From Arcobacter sp. EP1 (GTDB taxonomy: Bacteria; Campylobacterota; Campylobacteria; Campylobacterales; Arcobacteraceae), in contig LPNY01000042.1 in assembly GCA_001655195.1 (NCBI GenBank), forward strand, positions 37,544 to 98,560: a stretch of DNA of 61,017 bases. The letters are read 5' to 3'. The position numbers and the translations under genes were made by a program. Positions 15,848 to 24,740 of this stretch are shown in pieces. A model generated the notes under the pieces. The model searched no databases, was not told where the DNA came from, and saw only the letters and a list, made by a program, of their open reading frames with translations. Within the stretch, counting starts at the first letter, position 1. Each line of letters starts with the position of its first letter.

Positions 15848-17745
15848 AAAAATCACTTTTAATTTCTCTCTTTTTTATCATGCTTGTTGCCACACTTATT
15901 TTTAGTGTGAATAATGCTAACAGTAAAATCGATAACTTTTTTTTATTACATAAAAAGGTAGCTAAACTCATTGCAACTAATAAAAACTTTGATATTTTTA
16001 TGTCGGGAAATTTTGATTATAATAATTTTGACTATATTCAAGGGGATATTCGAACGATACAAGAAGAGAGTTCCTATATTGCGCAGGATGAGCTTTTTCA
16101 ATCCTTTTCAAATAAACAGTTGGTGAAATCTTTTAAAATAATTCAAGAAGATATAAAAACAAAAATAAACTATGTTAATCGAATTATCTCAAAAAGTGCG
16201 GTTTTGAATAACTCTTTTCGTTACATCCAAAATATGCAATCTCATACGTTTGATAAAGATGTCATTGCTATATATACGGGAGTTATAGGATTAGACCATA
16301 ATGATGCTGTAAATTTAATGCAACTGATGGATAACATAGAGGATTTTGTTCCAAAAGATGAAACTCAATCTATATTTCTTTCCCATTCAAAAATTATTAT
16401 TCAGTATTATGATACCTTTGAGAGAATTAAATTAGATGCTAAGAAATTAGAGTTAAGTACCAAGCTAGAGAAGTTTGAAAATAGTTTTACAAATCATTCG
16501 ACAAATATCATGAGAGGATTAAAGGGTGTCATTTGGTTATTGATGATTCTTCTATTCCTTGCATTAGTAGTTTTTCTCTATTATATTCATCAAATGACAC
16601 GAAAACAAATTGAGCTTAATCGGTTTAAAAAAGCTGTTGAAAACAGTGATAATATTGTTGTTATTACTGATAAAAATAAAAAAATACGCTATGTTAACGA
16701 AAGTTTTGAAAAAGTGAGTGGTTATAAATTAAAAGATGTCATAGGAGAATCACCTTCTATTCTCAAATCGGATATGCAACCTGAGTCTTTTTATATGGAT
16801 TTAAATACAACTATTTTTAATGGTGATAAATGGCAAGGTGAGTTTATTAATAAAAATAGAGATGGAAACATCAGTTATGAGCGAGCTTCTATTACCCCTA
16901 TTTTAAATGAACAAGGTGATATCGAAGAGTTCTTAGCTATCAAGTTAGATATTACTAAAGAGAAACAGACCCAAGAACTTTTAAAAGAAAAAGAGCATAT
17001 TTTAGCTCAACAATCTAAAATGATAGCCATGCGTGAAATGTTAGAGAGTATTGCCCATCAATGGCGACAACCCCTATCAACAATTTCAACTGCAGCTAGT
17101 GGAATGAAACTCAATAAAGAGTTTGAAACACTTACCAATGATAAGTTTGATGAGTTTATGGATGTCATTGTGAATCAAACGGTACAACTTTCAGAGACCA
17201 TTGATAATTTTAAAAACTATTTCAATACCAAAAATGAGAAGACGACCTTTCAGTTAAAATCAACCATTAATAAGATGATTGGATTAGTAGGCTACCGTTT
17301 AAATGATGACAAAATTGAAGTCTTAGTTGAAGGAGAAGATGTAACTCTAGAAGGTTTAGAAAATGAGTTTATTCAAGCACTAATTAATATCATTAATAAC
17401 TCGCAAGAAGCTCTACATAACAATGACCTTGAACACAAGTATATTTTTATTAAAACTTCAATAAAAGAGAATGAGGTCGAACTAAGCATCACTGATAGTG
17501 CAGGAGGTATCGGTGAGGATATTGTTGAACATGTTTTTGAACCTTATTTTACGACAAAACATGAGATGACTGGTACGGGTGTTGGGCTTTATATGACTTA
17601 TGAAATTGTGGTTAAACACTTTAATGGTGTAATTGATATTCGAAATACTCAATATGAGTATCGGGATAAAACTTATGCAGGGACACAAGTGGTGATTAGA
17701 ATACCAACATGTTTACATAATATCGAAGAGGAAAAACCTGTTTAG
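15844..17745 (+). CDS. Membrane sensor histidine kinase with PAS domain
   Basis: A 633-aa protein starting at GTG, overlapping the peroxidase stop. TM1 (about 5-22), an all-helical periplasmic domain (about 25-225), TM2 (about 228-249), PAS (about 260-375), then a dimerisation/phosphoacceptor region with AHQWRQPLS (His405) and an ATPase domain (about 515-625) ending in the G boxes DSAGGIGEDI and GTGVGLYM. The periplasmic part has no recognised ligand domain; its placement suggests sensing peroxide, the peroxidase or its redox state (inference). The cognate regulator is probably the next gene. Confidence 0.92.
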   Translation: MKKSLLISLFFIMLVATLIFSVNNANSKIDNFFLLHKKVAKLIATNKNFDIFMSGNFDYNNFDYIQGDIRTIQEESSYIAQDELFQSFSNKQLVKSFKIIQEDIKTKINYVNRIISKSAVLNNSFRYIQNMQSHTFDKDVIAIYTGVIGLDHNDAVNLMQLMDNIEDFVPKDETQSIFLSHSKIIIQYYDTFERIKLDAKKLELSTKLEKFENSFTNHSTNIMRGLKGVIWLLMILLFLALVVFLYYIHQMTRKQIELNRFKKAVENSDNIVVITDKNKKIRYVNESFEKVSGYKLKDVIGESPSILKSDMQPESFYMDLNTTIFNGDKWQGEFINKNRDGNISYERASITPILNEQGDIEEFLAIKLDITKEKQTQELLKEKEHILAQQSKMIAMREMLESIAHQWRQPLSTISTAASGMKLNKEFETLTNDKFDEFMDVIVNQTVQLSETIDNFKNYFNTKNEKTTFQLKSTINKMIGLVGYRLNDDKIEVLVEGEDVTLEGLENEFIQALINIINNSQEALHNNDLEHKYIFIKTSIKENEVELSITDSAGGIGEDIVEHVFEPYFTTKHEMTGTGVGLYMTYEIVVKHFNGVIDIRNTQYEYRDKTYAGTQVVIRIPTCLHNIEEEKPV

Positions 17746-17755
17746 ATAGTTTTGA

Positions 17756-17761
17756 TATAAT
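17756..17761 (+). promoter_or_regulatory. Internal -10 box giving a possible leaderless message
   Basis: Consensus TATAAT in the 22-base gap between kinase and response regulator, ending 6 bases before the ATG at 17768. A transcript started the usual 7 bases downstream would begin at the A of the start codon. No SD precedes that ATG, which fits leaderless translation. Confidence 0.4.
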
Positions 17762-17767
17762 GTCTTC

Positions 17768-18451
17768 ATGAATAAAGATGCCAATAAAAACATAAAAATT
17801 CTTTATGTGGAAGATGATGAAATCGCACGTGAAAACGGCGTAGAGTATTTAGAACACTATTTTAGTCATATTTATGAAGCCAGTGATGCGATTATGGCAT
17901 TACGTCTTTATGAAAAACATCAACCCCATATTATTATTAGTGATATACAAATGCCAAAACTCAATGGCTTAGAGTTTGTAAAACGAATCCGAGAACACGA
18001 TACCACAACTCAGGTGATTATTATTAGTGCTTTTAGTGATAAAGAGTACCTTTTAAAAGCTATTGAACTACAGCTAGTGAAGTATCTCATTAAACCTGTC
18101 AATGAGTCTGATTTTGAATCTGCCCTTACTCAATGTGTTGAGACTCTTAGTAATAATAGTTCAAATATTATTCCACTTGCTGAAAATATTATCTACGATA
18201 GTTTTAACCAAACACTACTGATTGATGGAGAGATTGTCAAACTAAGAACCAAAGAGTTATTACTGTTAGATCTTCTTATTAAACATAAAAGCCGTTATGT
18301 AACCTATAATGAAATTGAAAACGTAGTATGGGATGAGAGTGTTATGAGTAAAGATGCCCTCAAAACAGTGATGAAAAACCTCAAAGCAAAGTTATCCATG
18401 GTTCAAATTTTAAACTTATCTGGTACTGGGTATAAAATTGATATCAAATAA
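17768..18451 (+). CDS. OmpR-family response regulator
   Basis: A 227-aa protein. Receiver domain (about 7-125): acidic pair in YVEDDE, phosphoacceptor Asp59 in IISDIQMPKLNG, Ser/Thr region IIISAF, and Lys in KYLIKPVN. The C-terminal winged-helix domain (about 145-225) has LRTKELLLLDLLIKH and NVVWDE...LKTVMKNLKAKL, as in Trans_reg_C. It lies between two histidine kinases and may answer to both. Its stop lies inside the start of the next gene (14-base overlap). Confidence 0.92.
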   Translation: MNKDANKNIKILYVEDDEIARENGVEYLEHYFSHIYEASDAIMALRLYEKHQPHIIISDIQMPKLNGLEFVKRIREHDTTTQVIIISAFSDKEYLLKAIELQLVKYLIKPVNESDFESALTQCVETLSNNSSNIIPLAENIIYDSFNQTLLIDGEIVKLRTKELLLLDLLIKHKSRYVTYNEIENVVWDESVMSKDALKTVMKNLKAKLSMVQILNLSGTGYKIDIK

Positions 18452-19763
18452 TAGTTTAATCTTAGCCTACGGTATTACCTTTGGAATTGTTTTTATGACC
18501 ATGGTTTATACCCTCATTCGATACCTCTCTAGTAAAGAGAATATTTATTTGAGTTATGGGGCGATGCAACTCTTTTCGTTGATTTATATTGTTGCAAAGA
18601 GTGAACTTTTATCAGTGCCAAAAATGATTCAAGAATTAAGCCTTGTGGGTGCGAGTTTGAGTGCTATTGTGTTTGCAATTGGATTTTATCAAGGAAGATT
18701 TTTTCCAACTATTGAGAACTACAAAGGGTTAATAGTCAATACAATTTTACTAAACATTGTAATTCTTACAGCTTTTTATCATTATATGCTTTTTGAATAT
18801 CTACCTTATACAATTATTTATGCGATTCTATTTGTCTCTATTATTTTTAATTTTAAAGATGGTTTTAAACCCACATTAGTTTATGTTTGTGGTTGGTCTA
18901 TTTTTTGTTTTTTACTCTTTATTTTTGATTTTAAAACCTACTACAGTGATACAAATTTGTTAGATATTGTTTTAGTTGCTTTTGCCATTGAGGCAGTTTT
19001 ATTTACTATCTCTGTTGCGTTTAAATATAGCTCTTTGCAACAACAGAGTCAAAGTTATGAAAATATGTTATTACAACAAAGTAAATTAGCAAAAAGTGGA
19101 GAGATGATTGGCAATATTACTCACCAATTTCGTCAACCGTTGAATAATATCGCTTATATTTTAATGAATATGAAAAAACGGTATGAACAAAAAAGTTTAG
19201 ATGAAAACTATTTTGATAAAAAAATTAATCAAGCCAATCACCAATTGCAATTTATGTCAAAAACCATTGATGATTTTAAAAGTTTTTATGCCCCTTCTAA
19301 AGAGAAAACAGTGTTTGAAATTAAAGAGTGTATTGAAGAGTCTTTAACAATTGTTGATGCCAACTTAAAAAAACGTAATATTGATTTGCAATTAGCATTC
19401 CAAACCAATGAGGATATTCAAATATTTGGAATCAAAAATGAGCTCTCACAAGTGATTGTTGCCCTGCTTTCAAATGCTATTGAAGCCCTTGTGAATATAA
19501 CTGACCCTTGGATTAAAGTGCAGGTTTCAAGTACGAATGCTGAGGTGATTATTTATGTTGAAGACAATGCTAAAGGAATTGTTCCTAAAGAGTTAGAGAA
19601 GATTTTTGAACCCTATTTTTCTACAAAAAAAGAGGGAACAGGAATTGGACTGTATTTAAGCAAACTAATTATTGAACAGAGTTTTGAGGGTAATATTAGT
19701 GTTGAAAACAGTCGCCAAGGAGCACGATTCTCCTTGACGTTTGAAAAACTTAGTTTAAGCTAG
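18438..19763 (+). CDS. Seven-TM-type sensor histidine kinase
   Basis: A 441-aa protein with about seven hydrophobic segments in the first 200 residues (7TMR-DISM-like, without the extracellular domain), then a short coiled coil and a kinase core: THQFRQPLNN (His229), an N box ELSQVIVALLSNAIEAL and G boxes EDNAKGI and GTGIGLYLSK. The start is TTG 18438, overlapping the response regulator; the first ATG would cut the first TM. It is the second kinase for the same single regulator. Its end overlaps convergent ccoG by 14 bases. Confidence 0.88.
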   Translation: MISNNSLILAYGITFGIVFMTMVYTLIRYLSSKENIYLSYGAMQLFSLIYIVAKSELLSVPKMIQELSLVGASLSAIVFAIGFYQGRFFPTIENYKGLIVNTILLNIVILTAFYHYMLFEYLPYTIIYAILFVSIIFNFKDGFKPTLVYVCGWSIFCFLLFIFDFKTYYSDTNLLDIVLVAFAIEAVLFTISVAFKYSSLQQQSQSYENMLLQQSKLAKSGEMIGNITHQFRQPLNNIAYILMNMKKRYEQKSLDENYFDKKINQANHQLQFMSKTIDDFKSFYAPSKEKTVFEIKECIEESLTIVDANLKKRNIDLQLAFQTNEDIQIFGIKNELSQVIVALLSNAIEALVNITDPWIKVQVSSTNAEVIIYVEDNAKGIVPKELEKIFEPYFSTKKEGTGIGLYLSKLIIEQSFEGNISVENSRQGARFSLTFEKLSLS

Positions 19764-21108
19764 CTTTTTGAACTAAGTCATTTCTTGGGTAGATAAAGGA
19801 GAGTGTTTTAGTCTGTTGAATGGTTTTATCTTCTTTGGTTTGCATGATGATATTAACTTTAATGGCACTATCTTTACTATCTGAGATAAAGAGTCTCTTT
19901 TTTGTCTCCAATACAAGCACTTTTTTTGTTCGTCTTTTAGCTTTTAAAGTAAAAGGTTTAAATCGTTTGATTGCAAAGTTTTCATTGTCCTCTAACAAAA
20001 TTTCATACGTATAGGCTTTATCTTGTGTATTGTGTACGGTTAAGATATAGTTATTTCTCACCATTCCATTCTCTTTGATATTATAAAGTTTGGTTGTTTT
20101 ATTTATATTGAGTAAGAAAAACTCCTTTTTAGCGGCAAAAACGGCAGTAAGTACAAGAGAGAGAATCAGTGCTAAATAGTACATGTTATTACGTTTTGTA
20201 AAAAGTGAATTTTTAATTCTTTTTAATACGGTATTGCTGCTTCCCCAGTAAATCAATGACTCTTTACCCAGTTTTCCCATTACGCTACTACACGCATCAG
20301 AACACTCCAAACAGTTTATGCACTCTACTTGTAATCCTTTTCGTATATCAATATGAGTTGGACAGACTTTAACACAAGCTTCACATGTGGTACACTCTTC
20401 GTTGTTTTGCCACTGTTTTATATTTAAAATGGATTTTTCACCATTATTATAGATGTTTCCTCCTCGGTTTGTATTGTAAACAACTTGTTTCGTATCATCA
20501 TCATATAAAACGGATTGGATTCGTGAATAAGGGCACACATAGGTACAGAAGTTCTCTTTCATAAACACAATATCATAAAATAAAAAAGTAGCAGTACTAA
20601 TAATAAACATAATCATAAAACTGTGTTCATTTGGTTGCATGATATATGCAAAAAAATCTTTTGGCGGTATAAAATACCACATGAAGTTAGTTGAAATAAC
20701 CAAACAAAGAATTGCCCAAAGAAAAAGCGATAGGTATTTTCGAAAACCAACGGAGAAACTAGTGTATTGAATCTCTTTTTGTTTGTTTTTAATTTTTCTT
20801 AAATCCAGTAAGCCCCCTTCGATTAAGTCGCGGTAAATTACTCTAAAGATTGTTTGTGGACAGGCCCAACCACACCAAACTCGTCCAAAAATTGCTGTCA
20901 TAGCAAAGATGCCAATAAATAAAAACATCAGTAAAAAAGGCATAATAAAAAGTTCATTCATATTAAAGACTGCACCCATAAAATGAAACTGCAATTTATC
21001 AAAAGAGAGTAGTAATAAATGGTTTCCATTAATGGTAATAAATGGAGTTCCTAAAGTAAACAGAGTAATGAGTAGGTAAGTTAAATACCGTTTTTTTGTA
21101 TAAGTCAT
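19750..21108 (-). CDS. ccoG: CcoG, cbb3 oxidase copper/Fe-S accessory protein
   Basis: A 452-aa inner-membrane protein with about five TM segments. It has the CcoG/FixG/RdxA set of cysteine motifs: CGWACPQTIFR, CTYVCPYSRIQ, then two ferredoxin-type clusters CTTCEACVKVCP and CINCLECSDAC. A C-terminal Ig-like domain (about 340-452) is typical. CcoG reduces Cu(II) for assembly of cbb3-type cytochrome oxidase. The ccoNOQP genes are not in this window. Neighbouring peroxidase and kinases suggest a respiratory redox neighbourhood. Confidence 0.93.
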   Translation of the reverse strand: MTYTKKRYLTYLLITLFTLGTPFITINGNHLLLLSFDKLQFHFMGAVFNMNELFIMPFLLMFLFIGIFAMTAIFGRVWCGWACPQTIFRVIYRDLIEGGLLDLRKIKNKQKEIQYTSFSVGFRKYLSLFLWAILCLVISTNFMWYFIPPKDFFAYIMQPNEHSFMIMFIISTATFLFYDIVFMKENFCTYVCPYSRIQSVLYDDDTKQVVYNTNRGGNIYNNGEKSILNIKQWQNNEECTTCEACVKVCPTHIDIRKGLQVECINCLECSDACSSVMGKLGKESLIYWGSSNTVLKRIKNSLFTKRNNMYYLALILSLVLTAVFAAKKEFFLLNINKTTKLYNIKENGMVRNNYILTVHNTQDKAYTYEILLEDNENFAIKRFKPFTLKAKRRTKKVLVLETKKRLFISDSKDSAIKVNIIMQTKEDKTIQQTKTLSFIYPRNDLVQKASLN

Positions 21109-21229
21109 ATTTATCTCCTAAATTTTTTGTAGTATAAAAAGATTTAGTGTTCATTTGGTGGCACGTAAAAATATATGACAAAATATTTTTATTTTTGTTA
21201 TAATACTGCTTTTTAAAAGGAATAACTTT

Positions 21230-21856
21230 ATGGAATTAGCAAATATCCTACTCTTTATTGGTGCCTCTTTTTTATTGTGTTTAGCACCCGGTCCTGATAA
21301 TATCTATGTATTAACCCAAGGAATGACGCGTAGCAAAAAAGCGGCCATTGTGACAACTCTTGGATTATGTAGTGGGCTTGTTTTACATACCAGTGCAGCA
21401 GCATTTGGAATTACTATGATTTTTCAAACTTCACAAGTAGCTTTTGACATTGTAAAATATTTAGGGGTAGCGTATCTGCTTTATATTGCTTATCAAGCTT
21501 TTAAATATCGTAATGAACCTTTGGATTTAACGACACAAAACTCTGCTCAAGAGTTAAAAAAACTTTATATAAAAGGGTTTATTATGAATATTTTAAATCC
21601 TAAAGTCTCTATCTTTTTCTTAGCATTTTTACCTCAGTTTGTTAATCCCGCAGCAGGAAGTGTTCCTCTACAAATGATTATACTTGGGGCTATTTTTATG
21701 GTGATGACCATTGTTGTTTTCTCTTCAATTGGTGTTGCTGGAAATCTTTTAAGTGCAAAACTTTTAGAGAAACCAAGTATTGTAAAGTATATGAATATTT
21801 TGACGTCGTTTGTATTGGTAAGTTTAGGGATTAAACTGGCGTTAGCAGAGCGTTAG
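21230..21856 (+). CDS. LysE/RhtB-family exporter
   Basis: A 208-aa protein with about six TM segments. The family signature near the N-terminus, FLLCLAPGPDNIYVLTQGM, and the mid-protein GFIMNILNPKVSIFFLAFLPQF are diagnostic of LysE/RhtB amino-acid exporters. Substrate (Lys, Thr, homoserine or other) cannot be told. Single gene ended by the terminator shared with proA. Confidence 0.9.
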   Translation: MELANILLFIGASFLLCLAPGPDNIYVLTQGMTRSKKAAIVTTLGLCSGLVLHTSAAAFGITMIFQTSQVAFDIVKYLGVAYLLYIAYQAFKYRNEPLDLTTQNSAQELKKLYIKGFIMNILNPKVSIFFLAFLPQFVNPAAGSVPLQMIILGAIFMVMTIVVFSSIGVAGNLLSAKLLEKPSIVKYMNILTSFVLVSLGIKLALAER

Positions 21857-21865
21857 TTGGTATGG

Positions 21866-21892
21866 ATTAGATAGGTATATAACCTATCTAAT
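21866..21892. terminator. Bidirectional terminator between the LysE-type gene and proA
   Basis: Perfect 11-bp stem ATTAGATAGGT / ACCTATCTAAT with loop ATATA. The proA stop codon (complement of 21884-21886) lies in the right arm. It serves both converging genes. Confidence 0.75.
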
Positions 21893-23116
21893 TTGCCCAT
21901 TACCGTAGATTTTATATTTAAATGTGGTTAAGTCATTGATTCCCATTGGACCTCTTGAGTGAAGTTTATTGGTAGAAATTCCTACTTCTGCACCCAACCC
22001 AAAAGCACCACCATCAGTAAATCGTGTACTGGCATTGGCATAAACACACGCGGCATCCACTTCACCTAAAAACTTATTGACAGTATTGTAGTTTTCACTT
22101 AAAATTGCCTCTGAGTGTCCTGAGCCATACTTATTGATATGATAAATTGCGTCATCAACATTATCAACTACTTTGATGTTTAAAATGTTTGCTAGGTACT
22201 CTGTATCATAATCTTCATGGGTTGCACACTGGATATCAATATGTTTTCGTGATTCAGCACACCCTTTTAACTCTGTACCTTCAGCAATAAATGCTTCATA
22301 CAGTGGTGGTAAAATATATGGTGCTACATCTTTATGAACTAAAAGTGTCTCCATCGCATTACAAACACCTGGTCGTTGTACTTTTGCATTGATTGCAATA
22401 TCAATTGCTTTTTCATGGTTAGCATTTTTATCCACAAAGATATGACAAAGTCCCTTATCATGTTTAACCACTGGAACTGTTGCATTAGCACTAACGTGTC
22501 GAATGAGTGCTTCTCCACCACGAGGTACAATTAAATCAACGTATTTATCTTGTTTAATAAGTACATCAACCCCTTCGCGTGTTGCATCAGGTAGTAGTGC
22601 AATGGCTTGTTCTGGAAGTTTGTTTTTCCCTAAAACATTTCGTAATACCGTAGCAATTGCTTTGTTACTGTGTTCTGCTTCTTTACCACCCTTTAAAACA
22701 CAAACGTTTCCACTTTTAAAACATAAAGCGGCTGTATCACTTGTCACATTTGGTCGACTCTCATAGATGATACCAATAACACCAATTGGGATAGAAACTT
22801 TTTGGATATTGAGACCATTTTCTGTTACCCAACCTTCGAGGGTTCTTCCTACTGGTTCTTTGAGAGTGGCAATTTCACGAATAGCATTTGCCATATCAAT
22901 AATACGATCGCCTGTTAGTAACAGTCTATCCATTAGTGCAGGAGATAGATTGGTTAAAACGGCATTACTCATATCTTTTTCGTTGTTACTAACAATATAG
23001 TCACAATGTTCAATTAAGGCATCTGCCATTTCATTGAGAACTTTGTTTTTGATTTCACCACTTAAGGTTGCGATTTCTCGGCTAATTTTTTTTGATTCTT
23101 CTAAAAATTGTTGCAT
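21884..23116 (-). CDS. proA: Glutamate-5-semialdehyde dehydrogenase (ProA)
   Basis: A 410-aa enzyme of normal family length (gamma-glutamyl phosphate reductase). It has YESRPNVTSDTAALCFKSGN, LIVPRGGEALIRH, and the catalytic cysteine in VQRPGVCNAMETLLVH, with the C-terminal FTDGGAFGLGAEVGIST. It reduces L-glutamyl 5-phosphate with NADPH in proline synthesis. proB is not adjacent. The 139-base gap to trxA holds a short palindrome (GGGTTTT T AAAACCC at 23141-23155). Confidence 0.97.
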   Translation of the reverse strand: MQQFLEESKKISREIATLSGEIKNKVLNEMADALIEHCDYIVSNNEKDMSNAVLTNLSPALMDRLLLTGDRIIDMANAIREIATLKEPVGRTLEGWVTENGLNIQKVSIPIGVIGIIYESRPNVTSDTAALCFKSGNVCVLKGGKEAEHSNKAIATVLRNVLGKNKLPEQAIALLPDATREGVDVLIKQDKYVDLIVPRGGEALIRHVSANATVPVVKHDKGLCHIFVDKNANHEKAIDIAINAKVQRPGVCNAMETLLVHKDVAPYILPPLYEAFIAEGTELKGCAESRKHIDIQCATHEDYDTEYLANILNIKVVDNVDDAIYHINKYGSGHSEAILSENYNTVNKFLGEVDAACVYANASTRFTDGGAFGLGAEVGISTNKLHSRGPMGINDLTTFKYKIYGNGQIR

Positions 23117-23220
23117 GTTGTTTCCCTATTATATGCTCTTGGGTTTTTAAAACCCTTTTAGATATTTTGGCTATTTTATCTAAAAAATTCTTTGTAATAG
23201 AAAAGTTGGAGGGGATTAGG

Positions 23221-23249
23221 ATCAGATATTACCTCGGGCAATATCTGAT
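23221..23249 (-). terminator. Terminator hairpin after trxA
   Basis: Ten-base arms ATCAGATATT / AATATCTGAT with a 9-base loop, starting 6 bases beyond the trxA stop on the minus strand. The loop (ACCTCGGGC) may pair further. Confidence 0.65.
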
Positions 23250-23255
23250 AATAAA

Positions 23256-23573
23256 TTATGAAAGTGAGTTGATTTTATCTGATAGTGCTTGTTTAGATTG
23301 TGCACCAATTAGTTGGTCAACTACTTCTCCATCTTTCATGAAAAGAATTGTTGGAACAGATCTTACACCATATTTTACGGCTAAATCTTGTTGTTCGTCT
23401 GTGTTTACTTTACAAATGTTTGCTTTACCTTCAAACTCTCCTGCTAATTCATCAATAACGGGACCAATCATTCTACAAGGGCCACACCATGGTGCCCAAA
23501 AGTCAACTAGAGAAACACCTTCGTTTACTGTTGCATCAAAATTTTCTGCTGTTAATTCAATATATTTACTCAT
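23256..23573 (-). CDS. trxA: Thioredoxin
   Basis: A 105-aa classical thioredoxin: FWAPWCGPCRM with the redox pair Cys30/Cys33, the cis-Pro loop VRSVPTILFMKDGE, and the usual length without signal peptide. It is the general cytoplasmic dithiol reductant recycled by thioredoxin reductase. Divergent from an HxlR-type regulator gene, whose operator may lie in the 155-base gap. Confidence 0.97.
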   Translation of the reverse strand: MSKYIELTAENFDATVNEGVSLVDFWAPWCGPCRMIGPVIDELAGEFEGKANICKVNTDEQQDLAVKYGVRSVPTILFMKDGEVVDQLIGAQSKQALSDKINSLS

Positions 23574-23654
23574 ATTTTTTTCCTTTTAATTATATTTTTT
23601 AATAAAATTTGTGAAATAATATCAGTAAAGAAACTATTTGTCAAGTATGTACTT

Positions 23655-23682
23655 TATAGTTATATAGTTACTAAAAGGTACC
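23655..23682. promoter_or_regulatory. Operator-like repeats between trxA and an hxlR-type gene
   Basis: A tandem 8-base repeat TATAGTTA (23655-23670) runs into an inverted repeat GTTAC-TAAAAG-GTACC (23667-23682, one mismatch). A similar layout, TATC-TAAAAA-GATA, occurs before the other hxlR-type gene at 29696-29709. Both are candidate binding sites for their own regulators. Confidence 0.45.
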
Positions 23683-23728
23683 TATAAGCTATCTCTTTAT
23701 ATACTATGTGAACAAAAAGAGGTACTCA

Positions 23729-24085
23729 ATGGAAAATAAAAACTACAGTTGTTTTTTTCAATTAGCAACAGATATTATTGGTGGAAAATGGAAAGGTATG
23801 GTGCTTTGGGCCCTAAAAAAGGGAATAAAACGCAACGGTGAGCTCAAACGTATGATTCCCTCAATTAGTCAAAAGATGTTAACCCAACAACTACGAGAGT
23901 TAGAAGATGCAGGTATTGTTGAGCGTATTGTGCATCCAGTAATTCCCCCTAAAGTTGAATATAAATTAACTAATTCAGGACAAAAATTAATTCCCATATT
24001 AAATGAACTGCACGATTGGGGCAAAGATTATGCGTTAAATGAGGGCATTGATTTAAAAAGTGATGCTAATTGTGTTATAGACTAA
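23729..24085 (+). CDS. HxlR-family transcriptional regulator
   Basis: A 118-aa winged-helix protein: IIGGKWKGMVLWAL, RNGELKRMIPSISQKMLTQQLRELEDAGIVER and PPKVEYKLTNSGQKLIPIL are the standard HxlR blocks. The N-terminal Cys8 (NYSCFFQ) matches the thiol used for redox or electrophile sensing in HypR/QorR-type members. The ATG at 23729 is used (SD AGAGG); a GTG at 23708 lies upstream without support. Divergent from trxA, which is a plausible target (inference). Confidence 0.9.
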   Translation: MENKNYSCFFQLATDIIGGKWKGMVLWALKKGIKRNGELKRMIPSISQKMLTQQLRELEDAGIVERIVHPVIPPKVEYKLTNSGQKLIPILNELHDWGKDYALNEGIDLKSDANCVID

Positions 24086-24131
24086 CAATACTTTATTCAA
24101 AAAACAGATAAAATATTTTAAATGGAGTTAT

Positions 24132-24740
24132 ATGAGCAGTAAAAAAATATTAATTATAGATGAATCAAAAACCTGTGTTGAGAAGTTGAGTATTCTTTTT
24201 AAAGCTTTTACCTCTTCTGAAATCGATGTTATTGATTCTTATGATAAAGCTACGCAATTTTTTAATACCTATGAGTATGAGTTTGTTATTATTGACCATA
24301 ATTGTAAGAGTGCAAACCCTTTTATGGAGTATGTTTTAACAGAAAAACAGAGTCAAAAAGTAATACTATTAAGTGATAGTTTAAACTGTCCTATTGATTG
24401 TCAAAGTTGTCTTAATACATTTAAATTTGTACGACTTTTAAAACCTATAAATTACCAAGAGTTATTGAGTTATGTTCAAGGAAAAGCTCTCTTTGATTGC
24501 CCCAACCAATACCGTTTTAGTAGTATTGATACGATTGAGAAACTTTATGAGTTTATTAATTTAAGTAATAATGTTGCCTTTGTTCAGAAGTTTATTGAAA
24601 ATGATAAGCTCATTATAAAAGCAAAATCACCCAGTTTAGTCAATGTTGATGAGTTACTAAAAATTGAAGATATGATTAACCCTACTTATTTTAAACATAA
24701 ATTAGATGCTAATTATGACATTATAATTAGCCAGGTTTAA
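24132..24740 (+). CDS. Receiver-domain protein with a CX3CX2C motif
   Basis: A 202-aa protein. The N-terminal half is a receiver domain: Asp10/Glu11, phosphoacceptor Asp55 (VIIDHN), Ser81 and Lys104 (LLKPIN). Between the fourth strand and the Lys is CPIDCQSC (Cys86, Cys90, Cys93), unusual for a receiver. Cys15 and Cys58 are extra. The C-terminal 90 residues resemble no output domain I know. It follows the HxlR gene by 46 bases and overlaps the convergent diguanylate cyclase by 4 bases. Possibly a metal- or redox-responsive single-domain regulator (inference). Confidence 0.7.
   Translation: MSSKKILIIDESKTCVEKLSILFKAFTSSEIDVIDSYDKATQFFNTYEYEFVIIDHNCKSANPFMEYVLTEKQSQKVILLSDSLNCPIDCQSCLNTFKFVRLLKPINYQELLSYVQGKALFDCPNQYRFSSIDTIEKLYEFINLSNNVAFVQKFIENDKLIIKAKSPSLVNVDELLKIEDMINPTYFKHKLDANYDIIISQV

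Noticed and set aside
23141-23159. GGGTTTT-T-AAAACCC palindrome before proA as a riboswitch or attenuator
   Set aside because: The loop is a single base and no alternative pairing or leader peptide was seen; it could be a simple dyad or chance.
24477-24560. CX3CX2C motif at 24387-24410 as a radical-SAM enzyme
   Set aside because: The protein is a 202-aa receiver with no SAM-binding barrel; the spacing match alone is not enough.
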